A stretch of DNA of 64,000 nt from an uncultured Clostridia bacterium. GTDB lineage: Bacteria > Bacillota > Clostridia > Oscillospirales > Ruminococcaceae. Positions 25,313-33,379 of the stretch are shown in pieces; position 1 is the first letter of the stretch; each line of letters starts with the position of its first letter. A model generated the notes under the pieces. It was not told the DNA's origin. It worked only from the letters and a program-made list of their open reading frames with translations, and ran no database searches. Made by a program: the position numbers and the translations under genes. Location of the stretch: positions 124,001 through 188,000 of the forward strand of contig CANDEV010000006.1 in assembly GCA_947383835.1 (NCBI GenBank), given 5' to 3'.

Positions 25313-26773
25313 TTACATAATATAGTCAACAGGGTCTTTATCGGACTTAGCCCGAATAATCTCCAGCCCCGGCATATCTTCTCCAAAACGCTTTATAAGG
25401 TAAGGTATAGCAATATCCTCTGTGTGGAAATGTCCGCAGTCGTAGAGAGCAATGCCGCAATTTCGGGCAGTAATCCATTGGTCGTGTTTTACGTCCCCAG
25501 TAATATATGCGTCCGCACCCTGCTCAATGGCAATCGGAAGATTTCCTCCTGCACCGCCAGAGCAGAAAGCAATCTTTTTTACAACCTTTCCGCTGTTTGT
25601 ATAACGGACAACTTTATTGCCAAAAATATCCTTTAAGAGCATACCCAGTTTGTCGGGCATTATCTCGTTTCCCACAGAACAAACCCAACCGTAGCCCCGT
25701 CCGTCGGGGTGAACAGGTTCAAGGACAGTTTGTTTTTTTAACTTCAATGCAGGATCAAGCATACCGAAAATAATGTCGTTTATACCGCCGTCCGCCATAT
25801 CGAGCGGAGAATGGAAACAAATACAAGCTATACCGTGCTTTAGAGCAAGGCAGGCCGGGTTGCTGTCATCAAGAGTGTACAAAGGGTGAAAAATTACAGG
25901 GTGGTGTGCTACTATCACCTCTGCGCCTATTTCCGCAGCTTCACGAACTACCTCGCAGGTTATATCAAGGGCGAAAAGGACTTTGCTTGCGGGAGCGTTT
26001 CCTTCTCCAACCAACAGCCCCGAATTGTCACCCTTGTGAAGATTTTTCATTGGCGCAATAACGTCCATTTCCGCCAAAACATCATTAACTTTATACATTG
26101 GTTTTCCTCCTGTTTTTATCATTATTTCCGAAGCAAGTCCGATACGTTTCAAAGCTTCGGTGTAATGTCCTGCTGCTCGCAGTGATTCCCCTGAGCTGTA
26201 AAGCTTTTTAGCTTGCCGACTCGCGTATTCCTTTGAATCACTGTCCAATAGGTCAAATCCGCCTATATACTCAAAAAGCGGCGGTATTTCTTTGCTGTGT
26301 AAAGTTTTTTTACTTTTCATCGCATTGATTACCGTATAACAAAATTTACTCTCGCAGACCGCTTGCCTTTTGATTATTTCAAATTCATTTTCCCACAGCC
26401 AGCGCAAAAGATACTCCGTTTTGCTCATGGGCTGAAGTATCAGATTTCTTCCATGAAGCCAATCACATTCAGACAAAATTTTCGCAATAAGCTCGCCGCC
26501 CATTCCCGCAATAACTATATCGGTAATACCCTCCGGCGAAACGCTTTTCAGACCGTCGGAAAATACGATTTCCGACCTGTCTATAACCCCTGCCCTTTCA
26601 AGGTTAGCTCTTGCGGCGTTGAGAGGTTTTTCGTTTACGTCTGCTGCGATCGCCGTACTGCACTTACCAGATACAAGCAGTTCCGCAATAAGATATGCAT
26701 GGTCTGTTCCCACATCGCAAACACAGTTTCCTTTTACCATATCTGCACAAAGTTTAAGACGTTTATCAAGCAT
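25313..26773 (-). CDS. Fused tRNA (adenine-22-N1)-methyltransferase TrmK and Nif3-like (DUF34) protein
   Basis: 486 residues in one open frame. Residues 1-~225 match TrmK: MLDKRLKLCADMV, the SAM motif VCDVGTDHAYL, and GMGGELIAKIL. This enzyme methylates N1 of A22 in tRNA. Residues ~226-486 match Nif3/DUF34: KVNDVLAEMDVIAP, AHHPVIFHP, CFHSPLDMADGGIND and the dinuclear-metal C-terminus YDCGHFHTED, short form without the middle insert. In Bacillus trmK (yqfN) and yqfO are separate neighbours. Here no stop divides them, yet an AGGAGG with a 7-base spacer precedes an in-frame ATG at 26098 where Nif3 would start. So the locus may make both a fusion and free Nif3. GAGGAA precedes ATG 26773. Confidence 0.88.
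   Translation of the reverse strand: MLDKRLKLCADMVKGNCVCDVGTDHAYLIAELLVSGKCSTAIAADVNEKPLNAARANLERAGVIDRSEIVFSDGLKSVSPEGITDIVIAGMGGELIAKILSECDWLHGRNLILQPMSKTEYLLRWLWENEFEIIKRQAVCESKFCYTVINAMKSKKTLHSKEIPPLFEYIGGFDLLDSDSKEYASRQAKKLYSSGESLRAAGHYTEALKRIGLASEIMIKTGGKPMYKVNDVLAEMDVIAPMKNLHKGDNSGLLVGEGNAPASKVLFALDITCEVVREAAEIGAEVIVAHHPVIFHPLYTLDDSNPACLALKHGIACICFHSPLDMADGGINDIIFGMLDPALKLKKQTVLEPVHPDGRGYGWVCSVGNEIMPDKLGMLLKDIFGNKVVRYTNSGKVVKKIAFCSGGAGGNLPIAIEQGADAYITGDVKHDQWITARNCGIALYDCGHFHTEDIAIPYLIKRFGEDMPGLEIIRAKSDKDPVDYIM
26096..26111 (-). promoter_or_regulatory. Internal ribosome site and start codon for free Nif3
   Basis: On the minus strand AGGAGG (26111-26106), AAAACCA, ATG (26098-26096), in frame with the upstream trmK part. 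The predicted internal product would be 261 residues (26098 down to 25313). Confidence 0.6.
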
Positions 26774-26818
26774 AATGATTTCCTCTTGTAAATAATATGT
26801 AAACTTTTTATTGCAAAA

Positions 26819-26859
26819 TAAAAAGTTGCCGATAACGCCAAAGCAGCATTATCGGCAAC
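26819..26859 (-). terminator. Terminator of the DUF1858 gene
   Basis: On the minus strand GTTGCCGATAA (26859-26849) pairs with TTATCGGCAAC (26835-26825) and is followed by TTTTTAT. Confidence 0.85.
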
Positions 26860-26865
26860 GGCGAA

Positions 26866-27072
26866 TCACTTATTTGCGAAATGCGAATTAAGCTTTTCAA
26901 CAAGCGATTCAGCGCTTACGCCGTGTACAGCGCAGGCGTCCGCAAGACTTTCTCCCCTTGCCGACGGGCAGCCCAGACAGTGCATACCCATTTCAAGAAA
27001 ATATGGCGCCGTATCCGGATCAAGATCAAGAATATCACCAATAATCATATCCGCCGTAATTTTTGTACTCAT
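26866..27072 (-). CDS. DUF1858 (hybrid-cluster-protein-associated redox disulfide) protein
   Basis: This 68-residue protein is a single DUF1858 domain: ITADMIIGDILDLDPDTAPYFLEMGMHCLGCPSARGESL. The CLGC pair near residues 32-35 is the redox-active or metal-binding motif seen in members fused to hybrid cluster protein or ScdA-like iron-repair proteins. It probably acts as a small cytoplasmic thiol protein in anaerobic nitrosative or oxidative stress; no partner gene is adjacent. AGGAGG lies 8 bases before ATG 27072, and it has its own terminator. Confidence 0.92.
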   Translation of the reverse strand: MSTKITADMIIGDILDLDPDTAPYFLEMGMHCLGCPSARGESLADACAVHGVSAESLVEKLNSHFANK

Positions 27073-27143
27073 TTTTAATTCCTCCTAAAAATTCAGCATT
27101 ATAATTATTATAACCCATTTTTTTATTTTTTGCAATAGCAGTA

Positions 27144-27172
27144 TTGCTTTTTTTGCGAATTAATGGTATAAT
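27144..27172 (+). promoter_or_regulatory. Promoter of the rhomboid-like gene
   Basis: TTGCTT (27144-27149), 17 bp, TATAAT (27167-27172) with extended TGG. The boxes are the same as those of pyrG. A small GCAATA/TATTGC hairpin overlaps the -35 end. Confidence 0.7.
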
Positions 27173-27205
27173 GTACTGTAAATATTGGAAATCGAGGTTT
27201 TTGTA

Positions 27206-27940
27206 TTGAATATGCTTAATAAAATGGAACGTAAATTCGGACGTTATCATATTGACAATCTCATGCTTTATATTGTGATAGGTACGCTGATAGTATATGC
27301 CTTCCAGTTTTTATTCCCTGACATTCCCCTTTGGGGCTTTATGACATTTGACAGGGACGCTATTCTGCACGGTCAGATATGGCGCGTTGTCAGCTTTGTT
27401 TTTATCCCTGAAAGCACCAACCCCATAAGCATGGTATTTTGGCTGTATTTCTACTGGTTTATCGGTTCAAATCTTGAAAGCTATTGGGGAAGCTTCAATT
27501 TTAACATTTTCTATTTATCTGGAGTGCTTTTCTCCGCAATAAGCGGCTTTATAACAGGATATGCAACAAATCATTTCCTTAACCTTTCCCTGTTTTTGGC
27601 AATGGCTGTTATCGCGCCTAATATGCAGCTTTTGTTATTTTTCTTCATTCCGGTAAAAATGAAATGGCTTGCATGGCTTGATGTGGCTGTGCTTATATAT
27701 GCGTTTATTCCCGTATCTGCAATATCATTGGCAATACAGTACAAAATGTCTTTTTCTGCTTTTTGGCATATTATGAACAGTTATTGGGACATAAGGCTTG
27801 CGATACTTCTTTCAATACTCAACTTTTTGCTGTTCTTCGGAGGGGGATTCTTACGAAAGATACGCGACAAATTCAAATATCACAAGATGCGGAGCAATTT
27901 CAAGAAAAACATTAAAATGACAAAATATAAGGACGACTGA
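27206..27940 (+). CDS. Rhomboid-like membrane protein without catalytic serine
   Basis: 244 residues with six hydrophobic helices and a basic C-terminal tail (KFKYHKMRSNFKKN). The order GQIWRVVSFVFIP, then WFIGSNLESYWGS, resembles the L1 loop and TM2-3 of rhomboid proteins. The GxSG catalytic motif in TM4 and the partner histidine in TM6 are not visible, so it looks like an inactive rhomboid or DUF1751-like relative. I prefer TTG 27206 because CGAGG lies 8 bases upstream; ATG 27212 is the alternative. It stands alone just before the rplJL promoter. Its substrate or partner is unknown. Confidence 0.75.
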   Translation: MNMLNKMERKFGRYHIDNLMLYIVIGTLIVYAFQFLFPDIPLWGFMTFDRDAILHGQIWRVVSFVFIPESTNPISMVFWLYFYWFIGSNLESYWGSFNFNIFYLSGVLFSAISGFITGYATNHFLNLSLFLAMAVIAPNMQLLLFFFIPVKMKWLAWLDVAVLIYAFIPVSAISLAIQYKMSFSAFWHIMNSYWDIRLAILLSILNFLLFFGGGFLRKIRDKFKYHKMRSNFKKNIKMTKYKDD

Positions 27941-27969
27941 TAATTTTACAAAAAAATTTGTAAAAACTA

Positions 27970-27998
27970 TTGACAAATAAAAATTTATATGGTATAAT
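27970..27998 (+). promoter_or_regulatory. Promoter of rplJ-rplL
   Basis: TTGACA (27970-27975), 17 bp, TATAAT (27993-27998) with extended TGG: a strong promoter of the kind expected for ribosomal protein genes. Confidence 0.88.
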
Positions 27999-28035
27999 TT
28001 TAAAGTTGTTAAGTTTATTAACATCACGCTATCGT

Positions 28036-28088
28036 ATTCTAAAGACAGCAGGCGGCTTTGCCGTAAGTCCTGCCGAGGAAAAGACGGT
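28036..28088 (+). ncRNA. Ribosomal protein L10 leader
   Basis: The segment has AAAGACAGCAGG, a GGC/GCC hairpin, GTAAGTCCTGCCGAGG and AAAAGA. This is the core of the L10(L12) binding leader, with a GCAGG/CCTGC helix and the conserved kink-turn-like asymmetric loop. L10-L12 complex is known to bind such leaders and shut down rplJL. AGGAAAAG at its end (28076-28083) is complementary to the 5' arm of the downstream terminator. Confidence 0.9.
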
Positions 28089-28110
28089 AAGTATTTATTA
28101 TGTACTTGCA

Positions 28111-28140
28111 CCTTTTCCTTTGGGAAAAGGTTTTCTTTTT
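28111..28140 (+). terminator. Attenuator terminator before rplJ
   Basis: CCTTTTCC (28111-28118) and GGAAAAGG (28123-28130) are followed by TTTTCTTTTT. It lies between the L10 leader and rplJ, so it would stop transcription before the gene. The 5' arm CTTTTCCT (28112-28119) can instead pair with AGGAAAAG of the leader. Confidence 0.85.
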
Positions 28141-28202
28141 GAATCCGTATAGCAAAAGCGCACTGTTTAGTGTGTTTATTGAATTATCGGAGGTGAAATT
28201 TT

Positions 28203-28715
28203 ATGCCAAGCGCAAAGGTACTTGAATCCAAGAAAGCAAGAGTTGAGGAAATTTCAGAGCTTCTGAAAAATTCCACAGCGGGCGTTATCGTTGACTACAA
28301 GGGTATCAACGTTGAAGACGACACAAAGCTCAGAAAGGAGCTTCGTGAGGCAGGAGTAAACTATTTCGTTGAAAAGAACTCCATGCTTCGTTTCGCTGTT
28401 AAAAACGCTGAACTGGAGGGTCTTACAGAGGTTCTCAAGGGCACTACAGCTATCGCTCTTACAGACGGCGACCAGACTGCTCCTGCACGTATTCTCGGTA
28501 AATACGCTGAAGGCTCCGACGGAAAGTTCACTCTTAAGGCGGGCTTCATTGACAAGGATATTTACGATGCAAAGGGTGTTACTGCTCTTTCCAAAATTCC
28601 TTCCAAGGAAACTCTTCTTGCACAGCTTCTCGGTTCACTTCAGGCTCCAATGCAAAGTCTTGCGGCTACATTGCAGGCTCTTGCGGACAAGAAAAACGAA
28701 GAGGGCGCAGCTTAA
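28203..28715 (+). CDS. rplJ: 50S ribosomal protein L10
   Basis: 170 residues, the usual length. It has MPSAKVLESKKARVEEISELL, then VDYKGI near residue 36, the RKELREAGVNYFVEKNSM segment that binds 23S rRNA and L11, and a helical C-terminus that carries the L7/L12 dimers. It forms the base of the ribosomal stalk. CGGAGG lies 8 bases before the start. It is cotranscribed with rplL, 84 bp downstream, under the L10-leader attenuator. Confidence 0.98.
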   Translation: MPSAKVLESKKARVEEISELLKNSTAGVIVDYKGINVEDDTKLRKELREAGVNYFVEKNSMLRFAVKNAELEGLTEVLKGTTAIALTDGDQTAPARILGKYAEGSDGKFTLKAGFIDKDIYDAKGVTALSKIPSKETLLAQLLGSLQAPMQSLAATLQALADKKNEEGAA

Positions 28716-28799
28716 AAGCTTGCTCGAAAAATGCGGTCATCCGCGGAATTTTAAATACGCATATGCGTAAATCTACATTACTAAAAGGAGATTATTATC

Positions 28800-29171
28800 A
28801 TGGCTTCAGAGAAAATTACTAATATTTTAGACACTATTGACACCCTTACAATTCTTGAGCTTAACGAGCTCGTTGAGGGTATCCAGGAAAAATACGGCGT
28901 TTCCGCTGTAGTTGCAGCAGCAGCTCCCGCAGCAGGCGGCGCAGCAGGCGGTGCTGAGAAGACAGAATTTGACGTTGTTCTCGCTTCCTTCGGCGACAAG
29001 AAAATGGACGTTATCAAGGCTGTTAAGGATATCTGCGGTCTTTCCCTTAAGGAAGCTAAGGAGCTTGTTGAAGCTGCTCCTAAGGCTCTTAAGGAGGGCG
29101 CTTCCAAGGCTGACGCTGAGGATATCAAGACTAAGCTCGAAGCAGCAGGCGCTACTGTTGAGCTCAAGTAA
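28800..29171 (+). CDS. rplL: 50S ribosomal protein L7/L12
   Basis: 123 residues: N-terminal dimer domain (ITNILDTIDTLTILELNELVEGIQ), an Ala/Gly-rich hinge (residues ~38-53), and the globular factor-binding domain with TEFDVVL, KKMDVIKAVKDI and GLSLKEAKELVEAAP. It is the flexible stalk protein that recruits EF-Tu and EF-G. AAAGGAG precedes ATG 28800. It is the last gene of the operon, with a strong terminator at 29212-29250. Confidence 0.98.
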   Translation: MASEKITNILDTIDTLTILELNELVEGIQEKYGVSAVVAAAAPAAGGAAGGAEKTEFDVVLASFGDKKMDVIKAVKDICGLSLKEAKELVEAAPKALKEGASKADAEDIKTKLEAAGATVELK

Positions 29172-29211
29172 GTGCGATCACCCCGCGGCGGGTGATTTAA
29201 TGAAGTTTTAT

Positions 29212-29250
29212 AAAAAATCGGGTAACTTTAAAAAGTTACCCGATTTTTTT
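29212..29250 (+). terminator. Terminator of rplJ-rplL
   Basis: AAAAAATCGGGTAACTTT (29212-29229) and AAAGTTACCCGATTTTTTT (29232-29250): an 18-bp stem with U-run. The symmetric A-run also lets it terminate the convergent cellulase gene. Confidence 0.92.
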
Positions 29251-29276
29251 ACTGTCAAACTATACGCTATCAACTA

Positions 29277-31355
29277 TCATTTTGCTTCCGAAAGTGTAAT
29301 TCCGTTGCTGCCGAGGGGTATTTCATGGTCAAGACCAACAAACTTGCCGTCCTGCTGCCATAAAACCTCTTTTACAAAAGAATATTTTTCCTCGTCCCAA
29401 GTGGTGAAATCGTCAAGGACAAGTCCGCCCGTGTCTCCGGAATTGGAGTTGAAGCACCAAAATGTATGGTTAATACGGTTATCCTTAATAAGTTTGCGGA
29501 GGTATGTCATCCAAGTCAAATTAGGTTCTCTCATAAATCCGCCCCATTCGCCTATCAGCAGTGGCGCGGTACCGTTTTTCTGAATGTAGAACCAGTTGTC
29601 ATACCAGCAGTCTTTAAAAAGACTGTCAAAGGTATAATTGCCCTTAAACCAAGGCTGCTCGTAAACCGAGGGACCGTAATCGTGAGGGGAATACACAAGC
29701 TTGTTCTGATATTTGCCCAAATTTATGGGGTTATCCTTTACTCCGCGAAGATTTCCGCCCCACCATGTACAATCATAATCGCCCATATTTGTTGAAGAAA
29801 AATCTCCGTTCGCGCCGATATCTTTAGGGTATATTTCGATTCCCTCAACCATTACGAGCACGTTTGGATTTTTGTTCAGCACCGCTTTTGCCGCCTTTTC
29901 TGCTATGTACTTCCAGTTGTCCGAATCTTTGGAATTGTCCCATTTTGCTCTGGGGGACTCCCCTGCTTTTCCGTGAGGCTCATTTTTAAGGTCGTAGGCA
30001 ATAATAGTGTCGTCATTTTTGTACCTTGCTGCCGTCCAGGCAAGGGCGTCAAGATAGTCCTTTTCAGAAATATCACCGTTGTACCAGACGTTGTACATAT
30101 GTCCCATAGAATCAGTCTTTGCGCTGTGAATGTCTATCATTATTTTTATGCCGTTGGCTCGACACTGTCCGACAACATAATCAAAAATTTCAAGACTGTT
30201 CATTCCAACGAGATATGAATTTGTTGCTTGATTGAAATTGGCGTTGGGATAATTCCCGTTGGACCAATTTTTGATAAGCTCTGTAGAAATGGGTATACGC
30301 AGAAGATTAAAACCCCTGTCGGCGATCGCAGCTATAGATGTGTTCAAATCGCATGCCCACAAGCCGTCAAAGGTGTTTGTTCCCGTGTTGTAACCAAACC
30401 AGTTCACACCTGTGAGCCATACCTCTTTGCCGTCCTTATCGACAATTTTGCTGCCGTCGGTGTAGAGCCAGTCGTTAGTGGTGGGCGCAGGAACATCCTT
30501 AGCCTGCACGATCTTGGGGTTGTTGTTTCCCACAGATCCGATGTTTCCGCCACCGTTATTATTATTTTGACCTGAATTTCCTCCTGTTCCGTTTACCGTT
30601 GAAGTACCGAATCTAACCTCCGCTTTTGAACTGTCCACAGAACCTGCGTTACATAATATCATACCGAAAGTTCCCTCACTTCCAACATCAACAAATGAAT
30701 TGTGATCGACGGGCGTTGCCGTAAGCGTGTCATTTTTTATGGAAAGCTCACAATTCCAGCTTTGGTCAACTTTGGCGCCGCTTGCTACCGGAATTGTAAC
30801 AGTCCAACCGTTTATGGCTCTATCGGAATTGTTCTTTACCGATACGTCAAGCTGTGTAAACTTATCGCTGCCGTTTTCCCAGCTGTTTGAGGAATTTATT
30901 GTCAGAACAACATCGCTTGAAGATTTCTGTTCCTCCAATTTTTTTAAAGCTGTTGTTTCGGCGGGAACGTCAGTATTTACGGAGGATTTGCCTTCGCTTT
31001 TAGGCTTTGCTGTGGCTGCTTGCGGAGTATTATTTGCCACGGGAGCAGCTGTTTCTGTACTGCTGCTGTCAGTAATTTCCTCTGCGATTTCAGAATTATC
31101 GGGGACGCTGTCCGTTTCGGGAGAATGCCTTGCCGCTGAAGCACCTCCGCCGCCGTATGGGTCATAATCGTCTGAAAATGGATCATAATCCTCATCGAAA
31201 AAGTCTATAAGCTCCGCAATTGTTTCCAACTCAGAAGTTGTTTCCGAAACCATGCCTGCGTCTGCGGAATTGGTATCTCCCCCGTTTCCTCCGCAGGAAG
31301 CAAATACCGACAAAACCATCGCCGCTGAAATAAATAATGCAAGATTTCTTTTCAT
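29277..31355 (-). CDS. Lipid-anchored GH5 cellulase with CBM2-like domain
   Basis: 692 residues. The lipoprotein signal ends in FASC with Cys21. An acidic Asp/Tyr linker (DEDYDPFSDDYDPYGGGG) and a Ser/Thr/Pro-rich spacer follow to about residue 140. A beta-sandwich of about 100 residues (LDVSVKNNSDRAINGWTVTI) resembles CBM2-type cellulose binders. An Asn/Gly linker leads to the GH5 barrel, with LTGVNWFGYNTG, RIPI, the acid-base Glu in DLKNEPHG and the nucleophile Glu in LIGEWGG. It should cut beta-1,4-glucan while tethered to the cell surface. GGAGG precedes ATG 31355. No cohesin or dockerin sequence is visible. It sits next to ung without a functional link. Confidence 0.92.
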   Translation of the reverse strand: MKRNLALFISAAMVLSVFASCGGNGGDTNSADAGMVSETTSELETIAELIDFFDEDYDPFSDDYDPYGGGGASAARHSPETDSVPDNSEIAEEITDSSSTETAAPVANNTPQAATAKPKSEGKSSVNTDVPAETTALKKLEEQKSSSDVVLTINSSNSWENGSDKFTQLDVSVKNNSDRAINGWTVTIPVASGAKVDQSWNCELSIKNDTLTATPVDHNSFVDVGSEGTFGMILCNAGSVDSSKAEVRFGTSTVNGTGGNSGQNNNNGGGNIGSVGNNNPKIVQAKDVPAPTTNDWLYTDGSKIVDKDGKEVWLTGVNWFGYNTGTNTFDGLWACDLNTSIAAIADRGFNLLRIPISTELIKNWSNGNYPNANFNQATNSYLVGMNSLEIFDYVVGQCRANGIKIMIDIHSAKTDSMGHMYNVWYNGDISEKDYLDALAWTAARYKNDDTIIAYDLKNEPHGKAGESPRAKWDNSKDSDNWKYIAEKAAKAVLNKNPNVLVMVEGIEIYPKDIGANGDFSSTNMGDYDCTWWGGNLRGVKDNPINLGKYQNKLVYSPHDYGPSVYEQPWFKGNYTFDSLFKDCWYDNWFYIQKNGTAPLLIGEWGGFMREPNLTWMTYLRKLIKDNRINHTFWCFNSNSGDTGGLVLDDFTTWDEEKYSFVKEVLWQQDGKFVGLDHEIPLGSNGITLSEAK

Positions 31356-31371
31356 ATTTACCTCCAAAAAT

Positions 31372-32040
31372 TCAGTCGATCTGCCAATCAATCGGTTCCA
31401 TGCCGTGATTTGCTAAAAATTCGTTTGCTTTTGAAAAATGCCTGCACCCGAAAAAGCCGTTGAACGCAGAAAGCGGACTTGGGTGCGCCGCTTGCAGGAT
31501 AAGATGATTGGGATTAGTTATAAGCCGCATTTTCTGCTTGGCATTACCTCCCCAAAGCAGGAAAACTATAGGCTTTTCACGCTCATTCAGAAGCTCGATA
31601 ACCTTATCCGTAAAAATTTCCCAGCCTTTGCCCTTGTGGGAATTTGCCTGACCCTCTCTTACGGTTAAGACCGCATTCATCATTAGCACGCCGTTATCCG
31701 CCCACTTTTTGAGATAACCGTGGTTTGCAGGGGAAATTCCCAGGTCGGAATAAATTTCCTTATAAATATTCTGTAAGGACGGCGGCACAGCTACACCTTT
31801 CTGTACTGAAAAGCAAAGTCCGTGAGCCTGACCCGCTCCGTGGTAAGGATCCTGTCCGATGATAACCGCCTTAACGTCCGAGTAGGATGTGTATTTAAGC
31901 GCATTGAAAATATCATACATATTAGGATAAACGTGATAGGTAAAATATTCCTTTTTTAGAAATTCCCGTAAATTTAGGTAATATTCCTTTTCAAATTCGC
32001 CTTTGAGGATCTCGTCCCATTCATTTCCGATATTTACCAT
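31372..32040 (-). CDS. ung: Uracil-DNA glycosylase
   Basis: 222 residues, full length for family 1. The catalytic water-activating loop is GQDPYHGAGQAHGLCFSV, followed by PPSLQNIYKE, MMNAVLTVREGQANSH and the DNA-intercalating HPSPLSAFNGFFGCRHF. It removes uracil from DNA to start base-excision repair. Its ATG overlaps the stop codon of the D,D-carboxypeptidase gene (TAATG at 32040), so the two are translationally coupled, with ung second. The cellulase start lies only 16 bp past its stop. Confidence 0.97.
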   Translation of the reverse strand: MVNIGNEWDEILKGEFEKEYYLNLREFLKKEYFTYHVYPNMYDIFNALKYTSYSDVKAVIIGQDPYHGAGQAHGLCFSVQKGVAVPPSLQNIYKEIYSDLGISPANHGYLKKWADNGVLMMNAVLTVREGQANSHKGKGWEIFTDKVIELLNEREKPIVFLLWGGNAKQKMRLITNPNHLILQAAHPSPLSAFNGFFGCRHFSKANEFLANHGMEPIDWQID

Positions 32041-33176
32041 TATTCTCCCTCGTTCCTGTTTTTTACTTGGACAAACGCCGCGTCCAGAAGAGATATTGTT
32101 TCGTTCCAGCGTACATCGGAGGCTTCAGCACCGAAAACGATACAGACAATATCATGGTCGAAACGCCTTGCCGTTGCTACAACGCAATACCCCGATTGAT
32201 CGGTCATGCCTGTTTTCATGCCGTTTGCGTACAAGTAGTAGCAGTCTCCGCTTGTTTCCTGAATAAGCTTGTTTGAGTTAGTCCATGATACTTCTTCACC
32301 GGTGATAAAGGTAGTATATGTACTTGGCTTTGCCGCGGAAGCTGTAAGCTTCGGCTTATCCATTGCATACAGTGTTATCTTCAGCATATCCAGCACCGTT
32401 GTATAGTGGTCGTCGTCATGAAAGCCGTCTGGAGCTGTAAAGTGAGTGTTTTCAGCGCCCAAAAGCTTAGCTGTCTTATTCATTTCGTCAACAAATGTCT
32501 TGACCGACTGCTCCGGTGAAAGGTCGTCGTTTTTGGCGATGTACCGCCCCATATTTGCGGCAGCCATATATGAAGCGTCGTTCCCTGACGGGAGCATTAA
32601 TGCATCAATAGTCATTTCAAGGTCGAGAACGTTGCCCTTGCTTATAAAGGCGAGACTTGATTCGGGATTTACAAAATCAAGCTCGTCTCCCGCGGTAAAC
32701 TGAAAGTCATCGGGAGCGTTATCAAGTATAACAGCCGCTGTAAGAATTTTCGTGGTACTTGCCGGGAAACACTTTTCTTCGGCATTTTTCGCGTAAAGTA
32801 CTTCATCTGCCTGAACGTCGTAAACTATGGCATATTTTGACTGAAGCACCGTGTCAATCGGGTACTCATCCGCAAGCTTAGGCTGCGGAACATTATATTT
32901 TGATAAGCTTGCAGATACTTCCTCCGCGTGCTCTCCTGTATCTCCGTCAAAAAGACCGCTTACATTGGAATTTTCAACAATACGATAATAATTTTCCGCA
33001 TTGACCTTAAGCGGCACTTCAATTGACTTGTTTAGCTGAACTGCGCCGAAAATACCTGCTCCTATAATAAGCACCACACAGAAAATCTTAAACCTCGCTA
33101 TTGCGATACGCCTTTTTCGTCTTGCAGATTCGGTTGGGATTTTTTTTCTTTTTCTTCTTTTATTTTTATTGCTCAT
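32040..33176 (-). CDS. D-alanyl-D-alanine carboxypeptidase (penicillin-binding protein, DacF-like)
   Basis: 378 residues. A very basic cytoplasmic N-terminus (SNKNKRRKRKK) precedes a single membrane helix near residues 33-52, then the peptidase S11 domain. Catalytic motifs are STTK (SxxK, in CFPASTTKIL), SGND (SxN position) and KTG in GMKTGMTDQSG. It trims the terminal D-Ala from peptidoglycan stems outside the membrane. It is anchored at the N-terminus instead of by the C-terminal amphipathic helix of classic DacA. ATG 33176 follows GAGG; the longer frame has no site. It overlaps ung by one base. Confidence 0.93.
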   Translation of the reverse strand: MSNKNKRRKRKKIPTESARRKRRIAIARFKIFCVVLIIGAGIFGAVQLNKSIEVPLKVNAENYYRIVENSNVSGLFDGDTGEHAEEVSASLSKYNVPQPKLADEYPIDTVLQSKYAIVYDVQADEVLYAKNAEEKCFPASTTKILTAAVILDNAPDDFQFTAGDELDFVNPESSLAFISKGNVLDLEMTIDALMLPSGNDASYMAAANMGRYIAKNDDLSPEQSVKTFVDEMNKTAKLLGAENTHFTAPDGFHDDDHYTTVLDMLKITLYAMDKPKLTASAAKPSTYTTFITGEEVSWTNSNKLIQETSGDCYYLYANGMKTGMTDQSGYCVVATARRFDHDIVCIVFGAEASDVRWNETISLLDAAFVQVKNRNEGE

Positions 33177-33314
33177 ATATTTAACCTCTTTGACGATACT
33201 CATTTTTTAAACTCACAATAATATTATTTTAACATATTTTTTTCTGTATTTCAAGAGAGATTTATCAAATATGCCAACAAAAAATAATTTATTTTCAAAA
33301 GTTGATTATCGCGA

Positions 33315-33343
33315 TTGACATTGGAAATATTATGTGGTACTAT
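33315..33343 (+). promoter_or_regulatory. Promoter of the cation exchanger operon
   Basis: TTGACA (33315-33320), 17 bp, TACTAT (33338-33343) with extended TGG. Confidence 0.65.
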
Positions 33344-33379
33344 ATATCTTAAGTATTCATTTAAAAAGGAAGTATTATT

